From positions 62,001 through 126,000 of the forward strand of contig CALSRC010000005.1 of assembly GCA_943788645.1 (NCBI GenBank): a DNA stretch of 64,000 bases, given 5' to 3'. Numbering within the stretch: position 1 is the first letter of the stretch; the number at the start of each line of letters is the position of its first letter. The translations under genes and the position numbers were made by a program. This DNA is from UA16 sp002292325. Its GTDB lineage: Bacteria; Bacteroidota; Bacteroidia; Flavobacteriales_D; Sanyastnellaceae. Below the pieces are notes generated by a model that saw only the letters and a program-made list of their open reading frames with translations, did no database searches and had not been told where the DNA came from. Positions 51,759 to 61,600 of the stretch are shown one piece after another.

Positions 51759-52652
51759 ATGAGTCGACCTCATTGCCTTACCTCTCTTTCTAAAGCACTG
51801 CCATACCTGATGCTTTGCATCCTTTGGTTAAGTCCTACAGCGGTCAACGCTCAAAGTCTTCTTGATGACTTAGGCCAAGAAGAACTCATGGTCCGGCCTG
51901 TATCAGCAACCTTCAAGGACACCCGAATCATCAACGTGCAAAGCAATGAAACTCCCGGAGCTAACGTCCTTCATTTCGTCATTGCCCATCGGTTTGGACA
52001 AATAAACGAAGGAGCCTACGCGCTTTGGGGCTTGGACAATGCCAGTATGCGGATGGCCTTTGATTATGGCGTTACGGACCGCCTCAGCCTCAGTATCGCA
52101 AGAAGCACTTTCCAAAAGACCTATGAAGGTTCCTTGAAGTGGCGGGCAATTCGACAGAACTCGGACAACAGCATTCCACTAAGCCTTACACTTTACACAG
52201 TGAGCATGATCAACGGGTTGAAATGGACGGATCCAACGCGTGAGAATCGCTTTCATCACCGCATGAGTTATACACATCAGGCAATCTTCGCAAAGAAGTG
52301 GGGGCCGAAACTTAGCTTGGCCCTCATACCTTCACTCACACATCGAAATTTGGTCGAGGCGCTCGATGACTCCAACGATCAATGGACCATCAGTGGAGGA
52401 GGGCGGTATAAAGTAAGCAACCGAGCATCCATCAACCTCGAATACCATTACGCACTGAAAGGTTTGCCTACCACGAATGTGAACAGTTTATCAATTGGCA
52501 TGGATATTGAAACGGGTGGACATGTGTTTCAACTTCACATGACCAACTCCCAAGGTATGTTCGAACGAGCATTCCTGACTGAAACCACCGGCGCGTGGAA
52601 GGACGGTGCTATCTATTTTGGATTCAACTTAAGCCGGGTTTTTGATCTCTAA
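51759..52652 (+). CDS. DUF5777 outer-membrane beta-barrel protein
   Basis: A 297-residue protein with a signal peptide ending at NAQSL. The body consists of antiparallel strands typical of DUF5777: LHFVIAHRFGQINEGAYALWGLDNASMRMAFDYGVTDRLSLSIARS and later strands, ending in GAIYFGFNLSRVFDL, with a C-terminal aromatic residue pattern that suits insertion. Together with the upstream YceI-like and cytochrome genes it forms a recurrent Bacteroidota cluster (from memory). Role unknown. Confidence 0.85.
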   Translation: MSRPHCLTSLSKALPYLMLCILWLSPTAVNAQSLLDDLGQEELMVRPVSATFKDTRIINVQSNETPGANVLHFVIAHRFGQINEGAYALWGLDNASMRMAFDYGVTDRLSLSIARSTFQKTYEGSLKWRAIRQNSDNSIPLSLTLYTVSMINGLKWTDPTRENRFHHRMSYTHQAIFAKKWGPKLSLALIPSLTHRNLVEALDDSNDQWTISGGGRYKVSNRASINLEYHYALKGLPTTNVNSLSIGMDIETGGHVFQLHMTNSQGMFERAFLTETTGAWKDGAIYFGFNLSRVFDL

Positions 52653-52666
52653 ATCACATACCAAAA

Positions 52667-53461
52667 ATGATCATTCGCACATTTCTTACCTCATTGCTCA
52701 TCCTGTCTTTTATTGGCTCAAAGTCTGCAGCTGCAATGGAATCCATTCCATGCCATCTCTGCGCTTTATTGGAAGAGGAAAGTGACACCAAGATAAAATC
52801 CATTGGGAATTGGCGCGGATTTTCGGCAAGCTCCATCTCCATGATTCAATTTCAAGGAAATTTGGAAGATTACAATGCCAGTTGGGGAGCCCGGGACGGA
52901 CTTGGACTGATGACCGACAATGTTGCGAAATCCTGGAGAATGGAATTCAACCCCTTTGAAAAACGGCAACGCATTCTTGGCGAATTCGTCGGTTTGACAA
53001 CGGGAGTTGGGTTCGATTGGTGGCACCTTGGCATCGATGATAGGCATCGGCTGCATTATGAGGATGCTTCGAACAGTGTCATTGCTGACGCCTTAAATCC
53101 GGATAGCCTGCAGGTGAGCAAAAACCACATCGATGCAGTTTATCTGAGGGTACCCTTGCTGGCATCGCTTCACACCTATAAGAAAGGAGGCAACGGATTC
53201 CATTTGGAGATGGGACTTGTCGCTGGCTATCGGTTACTCAGTCGATACACCTTTATACTAAAAAACTCAACTTCTGCCAGCGCATCAGCCATCGACTTGC
53301 CTGTCAATTTGATGCAACTGCATGGTCGAATAGCCGTCGGATTCGGAAAAATGAGCATCCTAACAGAGGTGAGTTTATTGCCTTTCTTTGATGAAAACCC
53401 CACAAATGTGCCCAGCATGCATAGTTTCTCGTTGGGTTTTCAATTCAGATTCAGTGACTAG
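52667..53461 (+). CDS. Outer-membrane beta-barrel protein (PorT-like)
   Basis: A 264-residue protein with a signal peptide (MIIRTFLTSLLILSFIGSKSAAA). It then has about eight predicted amphipathic strands (GEFVGLTTGVGFDWWHLGI, AVYLRVPLLASLHTYKKGGNGFHLEMGLVAGYRLLSRY, HGRIAVGFGKMSILTEVSLLPFF), ending in FSLGFQFRFSD, as in OmpA/PorT-type barrels. A Cys-pair (IPCHLCAL) lies near the mature N-terminus. It follows the DUF5777 gene by 14 bases and may belong to the same operon. No function is assigned. Confidence 0.78.
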   Translation: MIIRTFLTSLLILSFIGSKSAAAMESIPCHLCALLEEESDTKIKSIGNWRGFSASSISMIQFQGNLEDYNASWGARDGLGLMTDNVAKSWRMEFNPFEKRQRILGEFVGLTTGVGFDWWHLGIDDRHRLHYEDASNSVIADALNPDSLQVSKNHIDAVYLRVPLLASLHTYKKGGNGFHLEMGLVAGYRLLSRYTFILKNSTSASASAIDLPVNLMQLHGRIAVGFGKMSILTEVSLLPFFDENPTNVPSMHSFSLGFQFRFSD

Positions 53462-53506
53462 ACTTATATCCGGAGAACTTTGGCAGGCGCGAATTGTTCC
53501 GTGGGC

Positions 53507-54043
53507 ATGTCAACCGTGCTGTATGTTATCGGAAATCCGGAACCCGCTCGCTCTTCTTTCACACAAGAACTGTTGGATCACATCGATCAATTGGAGCATC
53601 TTCAAGTTGAGAAAATCCTATTGAGTGAGCATCTGCATGACGGACGTTTTTTGGTCAATGAAATGCAGGCTCAACTCGAACGCGCGGAGGCCCTCGTTAT
53701 TCATGCACCGGTGTATTGGTATGGAGCACCAGCGATCGTCAAGTCGTGGATGGATCAAACCTTGACTCCAGGATGGGCTTTCCCGTCGCACAATTCCAAG
53801 TTGCGAGGCAAATCCATCGCTTTGAGCCTAACCATCGGCGCTTCCCTGGAATCCTATCAGCCCGGAGAAGCCAACAATCACACGCTCAGCACGTATTTTC
53901 TACCATATCGTCAAGCATTTGAATACTGTGGCATGGAGTGGAAGGGCATTGCTGCCAGTCAAGTCCCCTCCACCATTCCGACGAAACAGGCTGCGCTCGA
54001 ACAATTCGAAAAGACGCAAGAATTGTTCAACGAACAAGGGTAA
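53507..54043 (+). CDS. NAD(P)H-dependent oxidoreductase (flavodoxin-like fold)
   Basis: A 178-residue flavoprotein of the NQO1/KefF/MdaB family. A phosphate loop IGNPEPARSSFTQELL leads, then ALVIHAPVYWYGAPAIVKSWMDQTLTPGWAF provides the isoalloxazine loop, and LRGKSIALSLTIGASLESY completes the fold. It reduces quinones or similar electron acceptors. The ATG at 53507 is preferred to a TTG at 53480. Its 3' end overlaps the convergent T9SS gene by 17 bases. Confidence 0.88.
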   Translation: MSTVLYVIGNPEPARSSFTQELLDHIDQLEHLQVEKILLSEHLHDGRFLVNEMQAQLERAEALVIHAPVYWYGAPAIVKSWMDQTLTPGWAFPSHNSKLRGKSIALSLTIGASLESYQPGEANNHTLSTYFLPYRQAFEYCGMEWKGIAASQVPSTIPTKQAALEQFEKTQELFNEQG

Positions 54044-57000
54044 TCGAACCGGTGTAGTCCGGTTTACCCGGAACCGTGAGCACATAATAATATGTGCCTG
54101 CGGCGACTCCCTCAGCGCGCCAATTGTTTCCATAGTTGGACTTTCGATAGACCAGGTTTCCCCACCTATCAAACACCTTCAATTCGTTTCCCGGAAAACT
54201 TGACAAATTTCGGAACACCAACTCGTCGTTCTGTTCATCTCCATTTGGAGAAAAGACATTCACCACCTCCACATCACATGCCACAATATCAAGAATGACT
54301 GTGTCCTCATCCCCACACAACCCTTCAATTGTATAGCTGATTTCCAATAGCCCCGCTCCTGCTTGCATGAGATCAATCACGCCCGTTTCAGAAATGCATC
54401 CATCGCAGTTTGCTGACCAAGTTCCACCGCCAGACGAAATTTCAGGCTGCAATCCCTCCAAGGCCATGCACACCCAATCCACTAAGTTGATGGTAGCGTC
54501 GAGTTGCGGAACCACTAAGATTTCGATCTCATCACTATCAAAGCATACGTCATCAATGGTATAGCTTACCGTGTAAGAACCGGCGCCAACAGTTGGATCA
54601 AAACTAACACCACTTGCTCCTTCGATAATGCACGCATTGCAATCCGACTCCCATGCTCCCTCGATGGCGGAAGCACCTCCCGCAGCAGCTTCCAACATAA
54701 CTTCATCACCCGACTCACACAAATCTGGAATCGGCACGATGGATGCGTCTACAGCAGGGGCGACCACGACCGTTCCTGTGAAAGGCAAACTGCATGGGTG
54801 ATCAAATTCAAATTCTACATCAATGATTCCAAGCTCATTGGCTGAGAAAGCGCCTGTACCCGAATTCAAGATGCAGTCTGGGCAATCTATAGAATTCCAA
54901 TCCCCTGTTGCACCTGAGGTATACTCACTGGGTATGTCTGCATCAAACGTAAATGTGAGATTGCCCAATGAGCCGATGCAAAAAGGATCTGTGGGATCAA
55001 AAGTTCCTTCCAATACCGGTCGAATATCAACCGTCCAAGTTGCAGTATCTGCGCAGGCTCCGTTGCTGATCTCATACTCAATCGGCAACAGTCCAACGGG
55101 TGCATTGGAAACATCCAAAAGTCCAGCTTCGGATAAACAATCGGGACACGCAGCGGACCACGTACCCCCCGTAACATTGACATTCAACTGAAAATCCGCG
55201 GCGGTTTCACACAAACTGCCCGGAACATTTGATGCCCCAATTGCTACACTTTCATTCACAGCCACTTGAACAACGTCGCCAACTGGACAATATGAATCAG
55301 GCGTGAACGTAATGTCCCACGTATTGGGCTCTTGACCTGCGGCATTGAAAACGCCCGTTAGAGAATCAATGCAGCCTGTGCAATCAGAACTCCAGTAACC
55401 TGGCACATCCGCTGTGTAAATGGCACTGTCATCCTCACACAGCAATGCGGGACCTGCAATTGACCCTTCGAGCAAGGCTGACACCCCCACTTCTATACTC
55501 GATGTGCCGGGACAAACTCCAAGCGTCGTGAAAGTCACGGTGTTGAGGCCATCATCTGCCTGGTCCGCAAAGAACACGCCAGTGCCTTCAATAATGCAAT
55601 CTCCGCAAGAAGCAGACCACACCCCAAATGGCGGCGTGGCATTGAAGTCAAAGACTTCGTCATCGCAAAGTGCTTCATCCGAAGCCGTGAATTGAGGAGT
55701 CGGGGTGGTACTGATGAAGATCTCCGTATTCTCTACATCCGCAAAACAAGCTCCATCCAGCACATGCGACACAGGAAGCCATCCGCCGCCCGCAAGGCCT
55801 GGATCTATGGTCAAGGTTTCTTCGTCAAAGCATCCATCGCAATCCACTGTCCATTGGCCCGATCCTTCAACCGGGACCAGCGTGAAAGGATCCCCTCCAC
55901 TGCAAATTGGCGTGGGCCAGTCAAATTCCGCATTGACATCGCTCACCGCTACAACTTCTAAGTCATCCGATACCACTTGAACATAATCGTCCTCAGTGGG
56001 CTCCGGCCCATCATAATCTTCGATGCAAAAAGACTCACTGCCCTCTCCACCATCAGCTAACGTGTACGTGCCAATGACATCCCCGTCGGGGTTTGTGATC
56101 GTCAATTCAGCCGTATTCCATCCGTTGTTGGCTGAATCGTACATCTCCAATGTGTAACAACCGTTGGGCAGGCAGACTTCCCCTGAAAAAGGCGCGTCAT
56201 CCGCTAATAGTACTGCACCATTTTCGGAAACAATGGCCCAATCTATTTGATTGTTCGCAGACAATGATCCCGCGGAACTCACACTGACATCGAGCGGAGT
56301 GCAAAATTCATCTGGAGGCAACTGAGCAAACCAGCCTGTCAATGTCGTGGACTGCGTCGTGCAAAAATCCAAGGTGTCGCCCATGCCCAAATAAGTGTCG
56401 CCTTCGTACCACATGGTTGTGCCCTCCACAACTTCACTTGAGGCAAATCTCCATGCTTTATTGGATGCGCTCCAGTTCCCGGTGTTGTAACCCGTCGGGG
56501 ACAAACCCACTGTGCCCGTTGCGTTCATAATGCCTACAACGGCATTCCCCCAGCCACATGCCGGACGACTGCCTAAATACACCTCGATCACGTTGGTTCC
56601 CTCGTACAATACAACTTCACCGCTGACCTGATTGCTTGTGCAACTGAATTGACAAATCGCATTCCACGAAACCACGAATTCTCGGCACGGAGCGACTCCA
56701 TAGGTGTCATAGCGAACATTGCCACAGGTCGAAGGGTTCAGATCGCTGTAAATGCCCATTACACTGTTAAGCGGCAAGTTGGCATTGGGATTGGTTCCAT
56801 TCGGATTATAACCAGCTGTCTCCGTCGTATTGAATGAAAACCAGCCGTTGCTGGAAATCCGGCATTGCGTGTAATCCTGCCCATAAAAATTGAAAGAAAA
56901 ACCCAATGGAATGATGGAACTGTAAACATCATCTCCCGTATTGATGGCCACGCCACCTTGATCGTAAGGATAAGGCAGTTCATAATCTATTTCCTCCACC

Positions 57001-57191
57001 TCGTAGTCAGCTCCACCTACAGCTACGTTTGCTATGCTTGGCGAAGTCAATGTTATGCACGAGTCTTCGCATGTAATTTCGACATCTTCTCCAATGTCAA
57101 ACGCTCCGAACGATGCACATTGGGCAATCAAGTCCATTGAAAAATGTGCAAAAATAAAGGTCACACAAAATGCGTAGATTACTTTTGTCAT
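54027..57191 (-). CDS. Large secreted protein with CxxC Ig-like repeats and T9SS type B sorting domain
   Basis: A 1054-residue protein with an N-terminal signal peptide. It has an N-terminal domain of jelly-roll character (VYSSIIPLGFSFNFYGQDYTQCRISSNGWFSF), then a Cys-containing region, then seven Ig-like repeats at about residues 450, 530, 600, 680, 767, 850 and 930. Each repeat holds a GxW(S/T/E/N)xxCxxC(I/F/L) motif. The last 85 residues are the gliding-motility-associated sorting domain (NVFSPNGDEQNDEL, KVFDRWGNLVYR, GTYYYVLTVPG, ending TGSITLVR). It is exported by T9SS. Its role is probably adhesive or structural, by inference. Confidence 0.9.
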   Translation of the reverse strand: MTKVIYAFCVTFIFAHFSMDLIAQCASFGAFDIGEDVEITCEDSCITLTSPSIANVAVGGADYEVEEIDYELPYPYDQGGVAINTGDDVYSSIIPLGFSFNFYGQDYTQCRISSNGWFSFNTTETAGYNPNGTNPNANLPLNSVMGIYSDLNPSTCGNVRYDTYGVAPCREFVVSWNAICQFSCTSNQVSGEVVLYEGTNVIEVYLGSRPACGWGNAVVGIMNATGTVGLSPTGYNTGNWSASNKAWRFASSEVVEGTTMWYEGDTYLGMGDTLDFCTTQSTTLTGWFAQLPPDEFCTPLDVSVSSAGSLSANNQIDWAIVSENGAVLLADDAPFSGEVCLPNGCYTLEMYDSANNGWNTAELTITNPDGDVIGTYTLADGGEGSESFCIEDYDGPEPTEDDYVQVVSDDLEVVAVSDVNAEFDWPTPICSGGDPFTLVPVEGSGQWTVDCDGCFDEETLTIDPGLAGGGWLPVSHVLDGACFADVENTEIFISTTPTPQFTASDEALCDDEVFDFNATPPFGVWSASCGDCIIEGTGVFFADQADDGLNTVTFTTLGVCPGTSSIEVGVSALLEGSIAGPALLCEDDSAIYTADVPGYWSSDCTGCIDSLTGVFNAAGQEPNTWDITFTPDSYCPVGDVVQVAVNESVAIGASNVPGSLCETAADFQLNVNVTGGTWSAACPDCLSEAGLLDVSNAPVGLLPIEYEISNGACADTATWTVDIRPVLEGTFDPTDPFCIGSLGNLTFTFDADIPSEYTSGATGDWNSIDCPDCILNSGTGAFSANELGIIDVEFEFDHPCSLPFTGTVVVAPAVDASIVPIPDLCESGDEVMLEAAAGGASAIEGAWESDCNACIIEGASGVSFDPTVGAGSYTVSYTIDDVCFDSDEIEILVVPQLDATINLVDWVCMALEGLQPEISSGGGTWSANCDGCISETGVIDLMQAGAGLLEISYTIEGLCGDEDTVILDIVACDVEVVNVFSPNGDEQNDELVFRNLSSFPGNELKVFDRWGNLVYRKSNYGNNWRAEGVAAGTYYYVLTVPGKPDYTGSITLVR

Positions 57192-57289
57192 GATGCGATG
57201 TCGTTTTCTTTTTAAGAAATATATTCCATGAGGTGAAACAAAAAGAACCGTTGTTCAGTTGCATTGTCAAACACACAAGGTAAGCTATC

Positions 57290-57886
57290 ATGCGAATGGA
57301 TTTTAATTGGATTGTTATAACCGTGCTTTTTGTCTCACTTGGCCTCGGATTGAGTGCTTGGAATTGGCATGTATCCTCGAAGACATACCCCCCTACTCCC
57401 GCTATGGAAAACTTCTACGAACTTTCAGCTTTGACACTTGAAGGAGAACCGTTCGACTTCAAACAACTCGAAGGCAAGCGAGTCCTCATTGTCAATACAG
57501 CCTCAAAGTGTGGTTTCACGCCACAATATGCCGATCTCGAAAAGCTGCAAGACCAGCACGGTGGTGATTCGTTTGTCATTTTAGGGTTTCCGTGCAACAA
57601 TTTTGGTCGTCAAGAACCTGGAACAGCTGATGAAATAGCCGGCTTCTGCTCGAAAAATTACGGCGTGAGTTTTCAAATGATGGAAAAAGTAGCCGTCAAT
57701 GGAAAAGAAGCGCATCCGGTCTACCAATGGCTCTGTCAAAAAGCCAAGAATGGAGTTGAAGATCACAAGGTCGCATGGAACTTCCACAAATTTCTTGTTG
57801 ACGAAAGCGGTCAGTTGGTCGCTTCGTTGCGGAGCGGTGTGAACCCGCTCGATGCCACCGTTGTGGATTTCGCTGCGCGGAAATAA
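57290..57886 (+). CDS. Glutathione peroxidase-family thiol peroxidase, membrane-anchored
   Basis: A 198-residue peroxidase with an N-terminal hydrophobic segment (IVITVLFVSLGLGLSAW) that may anchor it in the inner membrane facing the periplasm. The catalytic Cys is in VNTASKCGFTPQY (Cys74), and Gln, Trp and Asn partners are expected in ILGFPCNNFGRQEPGT and VAWNFHKFLVD. It reduces hydroperoxides, usually with thioredoxin-like donors in bacteria. The ATG at 57290 is used, and 57296 is possible. Confidence 0.93.
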   Translation: MRMDFNWIVITVLFVSLGLGLSAWNWHVSSKTYPPTPAMENFYELSALTLEGEPFDFKQLEGKRVLIVNTASKCGFTPQYADLEKLQDQHGGDSFVILGFPCNNFGRQEPGTADEIAGFCSKNYGVSFQMMEKVAVNGKEAHPVYQWLCQKAKNGVEDHKVAWNFHKFLVDESGQLVASLRSGVNPLDATVVDFAARK

Positions 57887-57926
57887 AACGCCACAGCAGT
57901 TTATATGGAATGCGCTAATTTGGCGC

Positions 57927-60482
57927 ATGGAAAAGATTGAAACCCTGCGGAGTTTTGTGTTAGGAGGACTGTGCATCGTAGCTTTTAGCTTGGGCACCAG
58001 CTTCGCTCAAAAACCAATCGAAAATCCGAGCGAAAGGCTCCAGTTTGAATTGGGGAGCCGTTTTTCTCTGCATCATCAAGTCACCGATTACGCAGAATAC
58101 CTTTCGGCGGAGAACGTCGCCCAGCGCGTTGAGTACGGGCAAACGTATGAAGGCCGTCCTCTGAATGCTCTGGTATTCACGCACCCTGACCATGTTGAGG
58201 ATTTGGAGACCATCCGCGTTCAACACATCGATCGTATGAACGGTGGCACAGGTTTGGCAGCATATGATGATCTGGCCATTGTTTGGCTCAGCTACAATGT
58301 CCACGGCAATGAAGCCGTTTGCACCGAAGCGGCTTTGGAGGTCATGCATCAATTAGCTACCTGGTGCGAAGCAGGTGAGGAAATCATGCGAAAACTGGTC
58401 GTCCTTGTGGACCCATGTCTCAATCCCGATGGCCACGATCGTTACGCAGTTTGGTTCAATCAATATGCGAGCAGTCCAGCAAATCCGGATCCGTCGGCAT
58501 ACGAACATGATGAACCTTGGCCAGGCGGAAGGCCCAACCACTACTTGTTCGACCTAAACCGTGATTGGGCATGGCAAAAGCAACAAGAGAGTCAACAGCG
58601 TTCAGAGCTCTACCATATGTGGATGCCCCATGTTCATTGTGATTATCACGAGATGGGCTACAATTCACCGTATTATTTTGCCCCAGCTGCGGAACCTTTT
58701 CACGAAGCCATCACCCCTTGGCAGCGAGAATTTCAATATGCTATCGGAGATGCTGCATCACAGCGCTTTGATGCCCGAGGAGAATTCTATTTCACACGCG
58801 AGTCGTTTGACTTATTGTACCCAAGCTATGGAGACACCTATCCCATTTATAACGGAGCCATTGGCATGACCTATGAGCAGGGAGGCAGCGGCGGCGCAGG
58901 TATTTTGGTGGAGAAAAGAAATGGCACACTGCTCAGTCTTCGCGACCGGATCGATAACCACGTTGAAACCAGTATCTCCGCGGTAGAAGTCAGCGCAGAA
59001 CTATCTCAGCAATTGGTCGCTGAATTTGCTGCATACCACGAGGCCAACCGCACGCAACCTACCGGCCGTTTTGGTGGATATCTTATTCCCGTCAATTCCG
59101 AGAACTCCACCCGCGTTGATGCGTTGGTTGAGTTTTTGGGACGGCACCGCATCGAATGTGAACGGGCAACTTCTTCCAGCAAACCCACTTCAGCTTATGA
59201 ATACGGCCCCAATTCATCGCGAACAGTCACGGTAAAACCAGGAGATCTACTCATTTCATCGTACCAAACTCATTCTCGCATCTTGGATGTGCTGTTCGAT
59301 CCCGATCCGGTGTTAACCGATTCTCTCACCTATGACATCACAACTTGGAGCGTGCCCTACGCTTATGGATTGCAGACGTTTGGATTGCAAAAGCCCGTTT
59401 CCGGTTCAGAATGGGATACGAATCGTCCTATTCCTCAGTGGCTTCCGTCCTCATATGGTTACGCCATCGCTCCTTCACAAGACGGGTATGCTAAAGCCCT
59501 GGCCACTCTGCACCTGGGCAGCGTGCGGATACGAACCAATTCTGAAACGATCGTTCAAGCCAACAGCACCTATCCCACGGGCAGCCTTTTCATTCTATCA
59601 GGCGATCAAACACAGGAGAATTGGGAGCAAATACTGAGGGCCTTGCACACCGAGGGGCGCATTTTGGTTGCACCTGTTGAAGGTGGCCATTCCATCGAAG
59701 GGCCAGATATGGGCTCGGATAAGGTCTGGATGGTCAATGCACCTCGGGTTGCCATGCTGACAGGTGAAGGGCTTTCGAGCCTGGGATCCGGTGAGGTTTG
59801 GTGGCACTTCGAGCAAGAACTCGCCTACCCCATTACACGTCTTGATGGCACGAGTAGCAATCCCCGCCAATGGGATGCCTATGATGCCGTTGTTCTCCCA
59901 TCCGGTTGGTATGGATTTACAGACGAAAACTGGCTCAGTGATTTGCGAGCATGGGTGCAAGCAGGAGGCCGGGTAATTGCTATTGAGCGCGCATTGAACG
60001 TATTTTCTAATGAATCTGGCTGGGGACTTAATCGCTATGACAACCCAGATCAAGCTCAGTCCGTCAGCAACAGATCACAAGAGGAACGGAAAGCAAATCA
60101 ACACGAATCCTTTGACGATCAGGAGCGACTTTATGCTATGCAAATTGGAAGCGGTTCCGTCTACGGTGTGGACTTGGACGTCAGTCACCCATTGGCATGG
60201 GGCTATCCCGATTCACCATACTACACCTTGAGATCCAATGGCAATCGATACGCTGCATTGGACAACGGTTGGACGGTCGGTCGATACGGCAATGACCCCG
60301 AAGCGGTAAGTGGATTCGTGGGCAGTAGGGCCAATCGCGAATTAGCCGGCAGCATGGCGTTTGGCACGACCGGTGTAGGACGTGGATCCATTGTATACTT
60401 TGCCGACAATCCACTATTCCGAGGGTTTTGGGAAAACGGTAAGCGCCTTTTTGATAACGCCGTATTTCTGCCTTTGAACTAA
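57927..60482 (+). CDS. Secreted M14-family zinc carboxypeptidase-like peptidase
   Basis: An 851-residue protein with a signal peptide (VLGGLCIVAFSLGTSFAQ). The M14 domain shows the zinc ligands HxxE in NVHGNEAVCTEA, the HVHCDYHEMG region and LNRDWAW, with the conserved substrate-side LNPDGHDRY. The C-terminal half carries a beta-rich jelly-roll-like region and a second alpha/beta domain (GGRVIAIERALN) that resembles glutamine amidotransferase-like folds, found with M14 in Bacteroidota. It degrades peptides outside the cell. A TAATTTG box ends 4 bases before the chosen ATG, and the longer frame to 57852 is rejected. Confidence 0.9.
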   Translation: MEKIETLRSFVLGGLCIVAFSLGTSFAQKPIENPSERLQFELGSRFSLHHQVTDYAEYLSAENVAQRVEYGQTYEGRPLNALVFTHPDHVEDLETIRVQHIDRMNGGTGLAAYDDLAIVWLSYNVHGNEAVCTEAALEVMHQLATWCEAGEEIMRKLVVLVDPCLNPDGHDRYAVWFNQYASSPANPDPSAYEHDEPWPGGRPNHYLFDLNRDWAWQKQQESQQRSELYHMWMPHVHCDYHEMGYNSPYYFAPAAEPFHEAITPWQREFQYAIGDAASQRFDARGEFYFTRESFDLLYPSYGDTYPIYNGAIGMTYEQGGSGGAGILVEKRNGTLLSLRDRIDNHVETSISAVEVSAELSQQLVAEFAAYHEANRTQPTGRFGGYLIPVNSENSTRVDALVEFLGRHRIECERATSSSKPTSAYEYGPNSSRTVTVKPGDLLISSYQTHSRILDVLFDPDPVLTDSLTYDITTWSVPYAYGLQTFGLQKPVSGSEWDTNRPIPQWLPSSYGYAIAPSQDGYAKALATLHLGSVRIRTNSETIVQANSTYPTGSLFILSGDQTQENWEQILRALHTEGRILVAPVEGGHSIEGPDMGSDKVWMVNAPRVAMLTGEGLSSLGSGEVWWHFEQELAYPITRLDGTSSNPRQWDAYDAVVLPSGWYGFTDENWLSDLRAWVQAGGRVIAIERALNVFSNESGWGLNRYDNPDQAQSVSNRSQEERKANQHESFDDQERLYAMQIGSGSVYGVDLDVSHPLAWGYPDSPYYTLRSNGNRYAALDNGWTVGRYGNDPEAVSGFVGSRANRELAGSMAFGTTGVGRGSIVYFADNPLFRGFWENGKRLFDNAVFLPLN

Positions 60483-60490
60483 TCCTTCGA

Positions 60491-61600
60491 TCAAGGCCCA
60501 AACATGGGTGCATACATGTCTGCAACCGCCTTGGATTCCTCACGCATGGCAATTCGGAGGTGTGCCGGTTCCAATACCTGGAACTCCTTGCCCCATTGTA
60601 ACGCGAATCTCCTAAACGCCTCATCTGGAACCAACGAGAGCGAAAAAATCACGCCCGATGCGGCCTCTTCTACCCGCATATCTTGGGATCCATGCATGGG
60701 CGATTTAAAAAACCGCGTGGCCAGTGCTTCAGCCACCCAGACCCGGATTAATTCAGGTTCTGCTTGTGCATCGCCTAAATTCAGCACACCGGACCGAATG
60801 TCCATCCGATTGGCAAGGTATTGACGCCACATGATCGATGTATGATCATTTGCCCCTTGTTCATCAGAAGATGCTGGCCATTCAACCGCCACATCATCTA
60901 GAGCGGATAGTTCGTTTAAATCGATGATCAATTGAAACCAATCTTGTGCATCCGAATCCCAACCACGGCCCAACGCAAAAACTCCGTGTGACTGCACAGC
61001 CATGAATTCCGGAACCATGGAAACCCGCTCAGTCCGATCACCCAAACCCGGAGCATAGGTCAATCGAAGAGGCCTTTGAGCATAAAGTGCTTCCGCGATC
61101 GGCAACATCCACCTCTGAGCACCACGGTCCATCTCCCAGCCGCTCAATCGCCTCTGGGCCTCTGCTCCTCTTAATGGACCGGGAAACAAGCCCAATTGCC
61201 CACGAATCATGATCTCAGTCCACGTCCACCAATTCCAATCAGAAAGGCCCCTCAACCGAATCAGAGCATCAAGTACTTGTTTTAGTTGCCTCCGCTCCGT
61301 GATGTGCAATTGCCCATGATGAATGCTCACCGATTCGCTCGAATAGTGATAATGAACTCGACCTTTATCCCTGGATCGCACAACTTGGACGCCGAAGCGA
61401 GCCTCAAGATCAACCAAATCTTTCTCCATGGTGCGCATGGCCATCGGCTTAATTTGCCCGTGGATTTCCTTCAGTTGTCGATTGAGTTCCTCGAGTAACT
61501 CTTCCTTAAACCACCGTGGTCCATCCGGTAAAGTCGCGGCCGTGAGGCAATCATCTATGATGATGTACCGCCATTGTGTGTGCCTTTCAGGAGACGCCAT
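60491..61600 (-). CDS. WYL-domain transcriptional regulator
   Basis: A 369-residue regulator of the Bacteroidota WYL type. The N-terminal winged-helix part reads RYIIIDDCLTAATLPDGPRWFKEELLEELNR ... MAMRTMEKDLVDLEARFG. A HYHYSSESVSI stretch precedes a helical linker, and the WYL region (LPIAEALYAQRPLRLTYAP ... MVPEFMAVQSHGVFALGRG) and a WCX-like C-terminal domain follow. Such proteins sense nucleic acids or ligands and often control DNA-damage or defence genes. The target is not visible here. Its start overlaps the small membrane ORF by 14 bases. Confidence 0.87.
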   Translation of the reverse strand: MASPERHTQWRYIIIDDCLTAATLPDGPRWFKEELLEELNRQLKEIHGQIKPMAMRTMEKDLVDLEARFGVQVVRSRDKGRVHYHYSSESVSIHHGQLHITERRQLKQVLDALIRLRGLSDWNWWTWTEIMIRGQLGLFPGPLRGAEAQRRLSGWEMDRGAQRWMLPIAEALYAQRPLRLTYAPGLGDRTERVSMVPEFMAVQSHGVFALGRGWDSDAQDWFQLIIDLNELSALDDVAVEWPASSDEQGANDHTSIMWRQYLANRMDIRSGVLNLGDAQAEPELIRVWVAEALATRFFKSPMHGSQDMRVEEAASGVIFSLSLVPDEAFRRFALQWGKEFQVLEPAHLRIAMREESKAVADMYAPMFGP

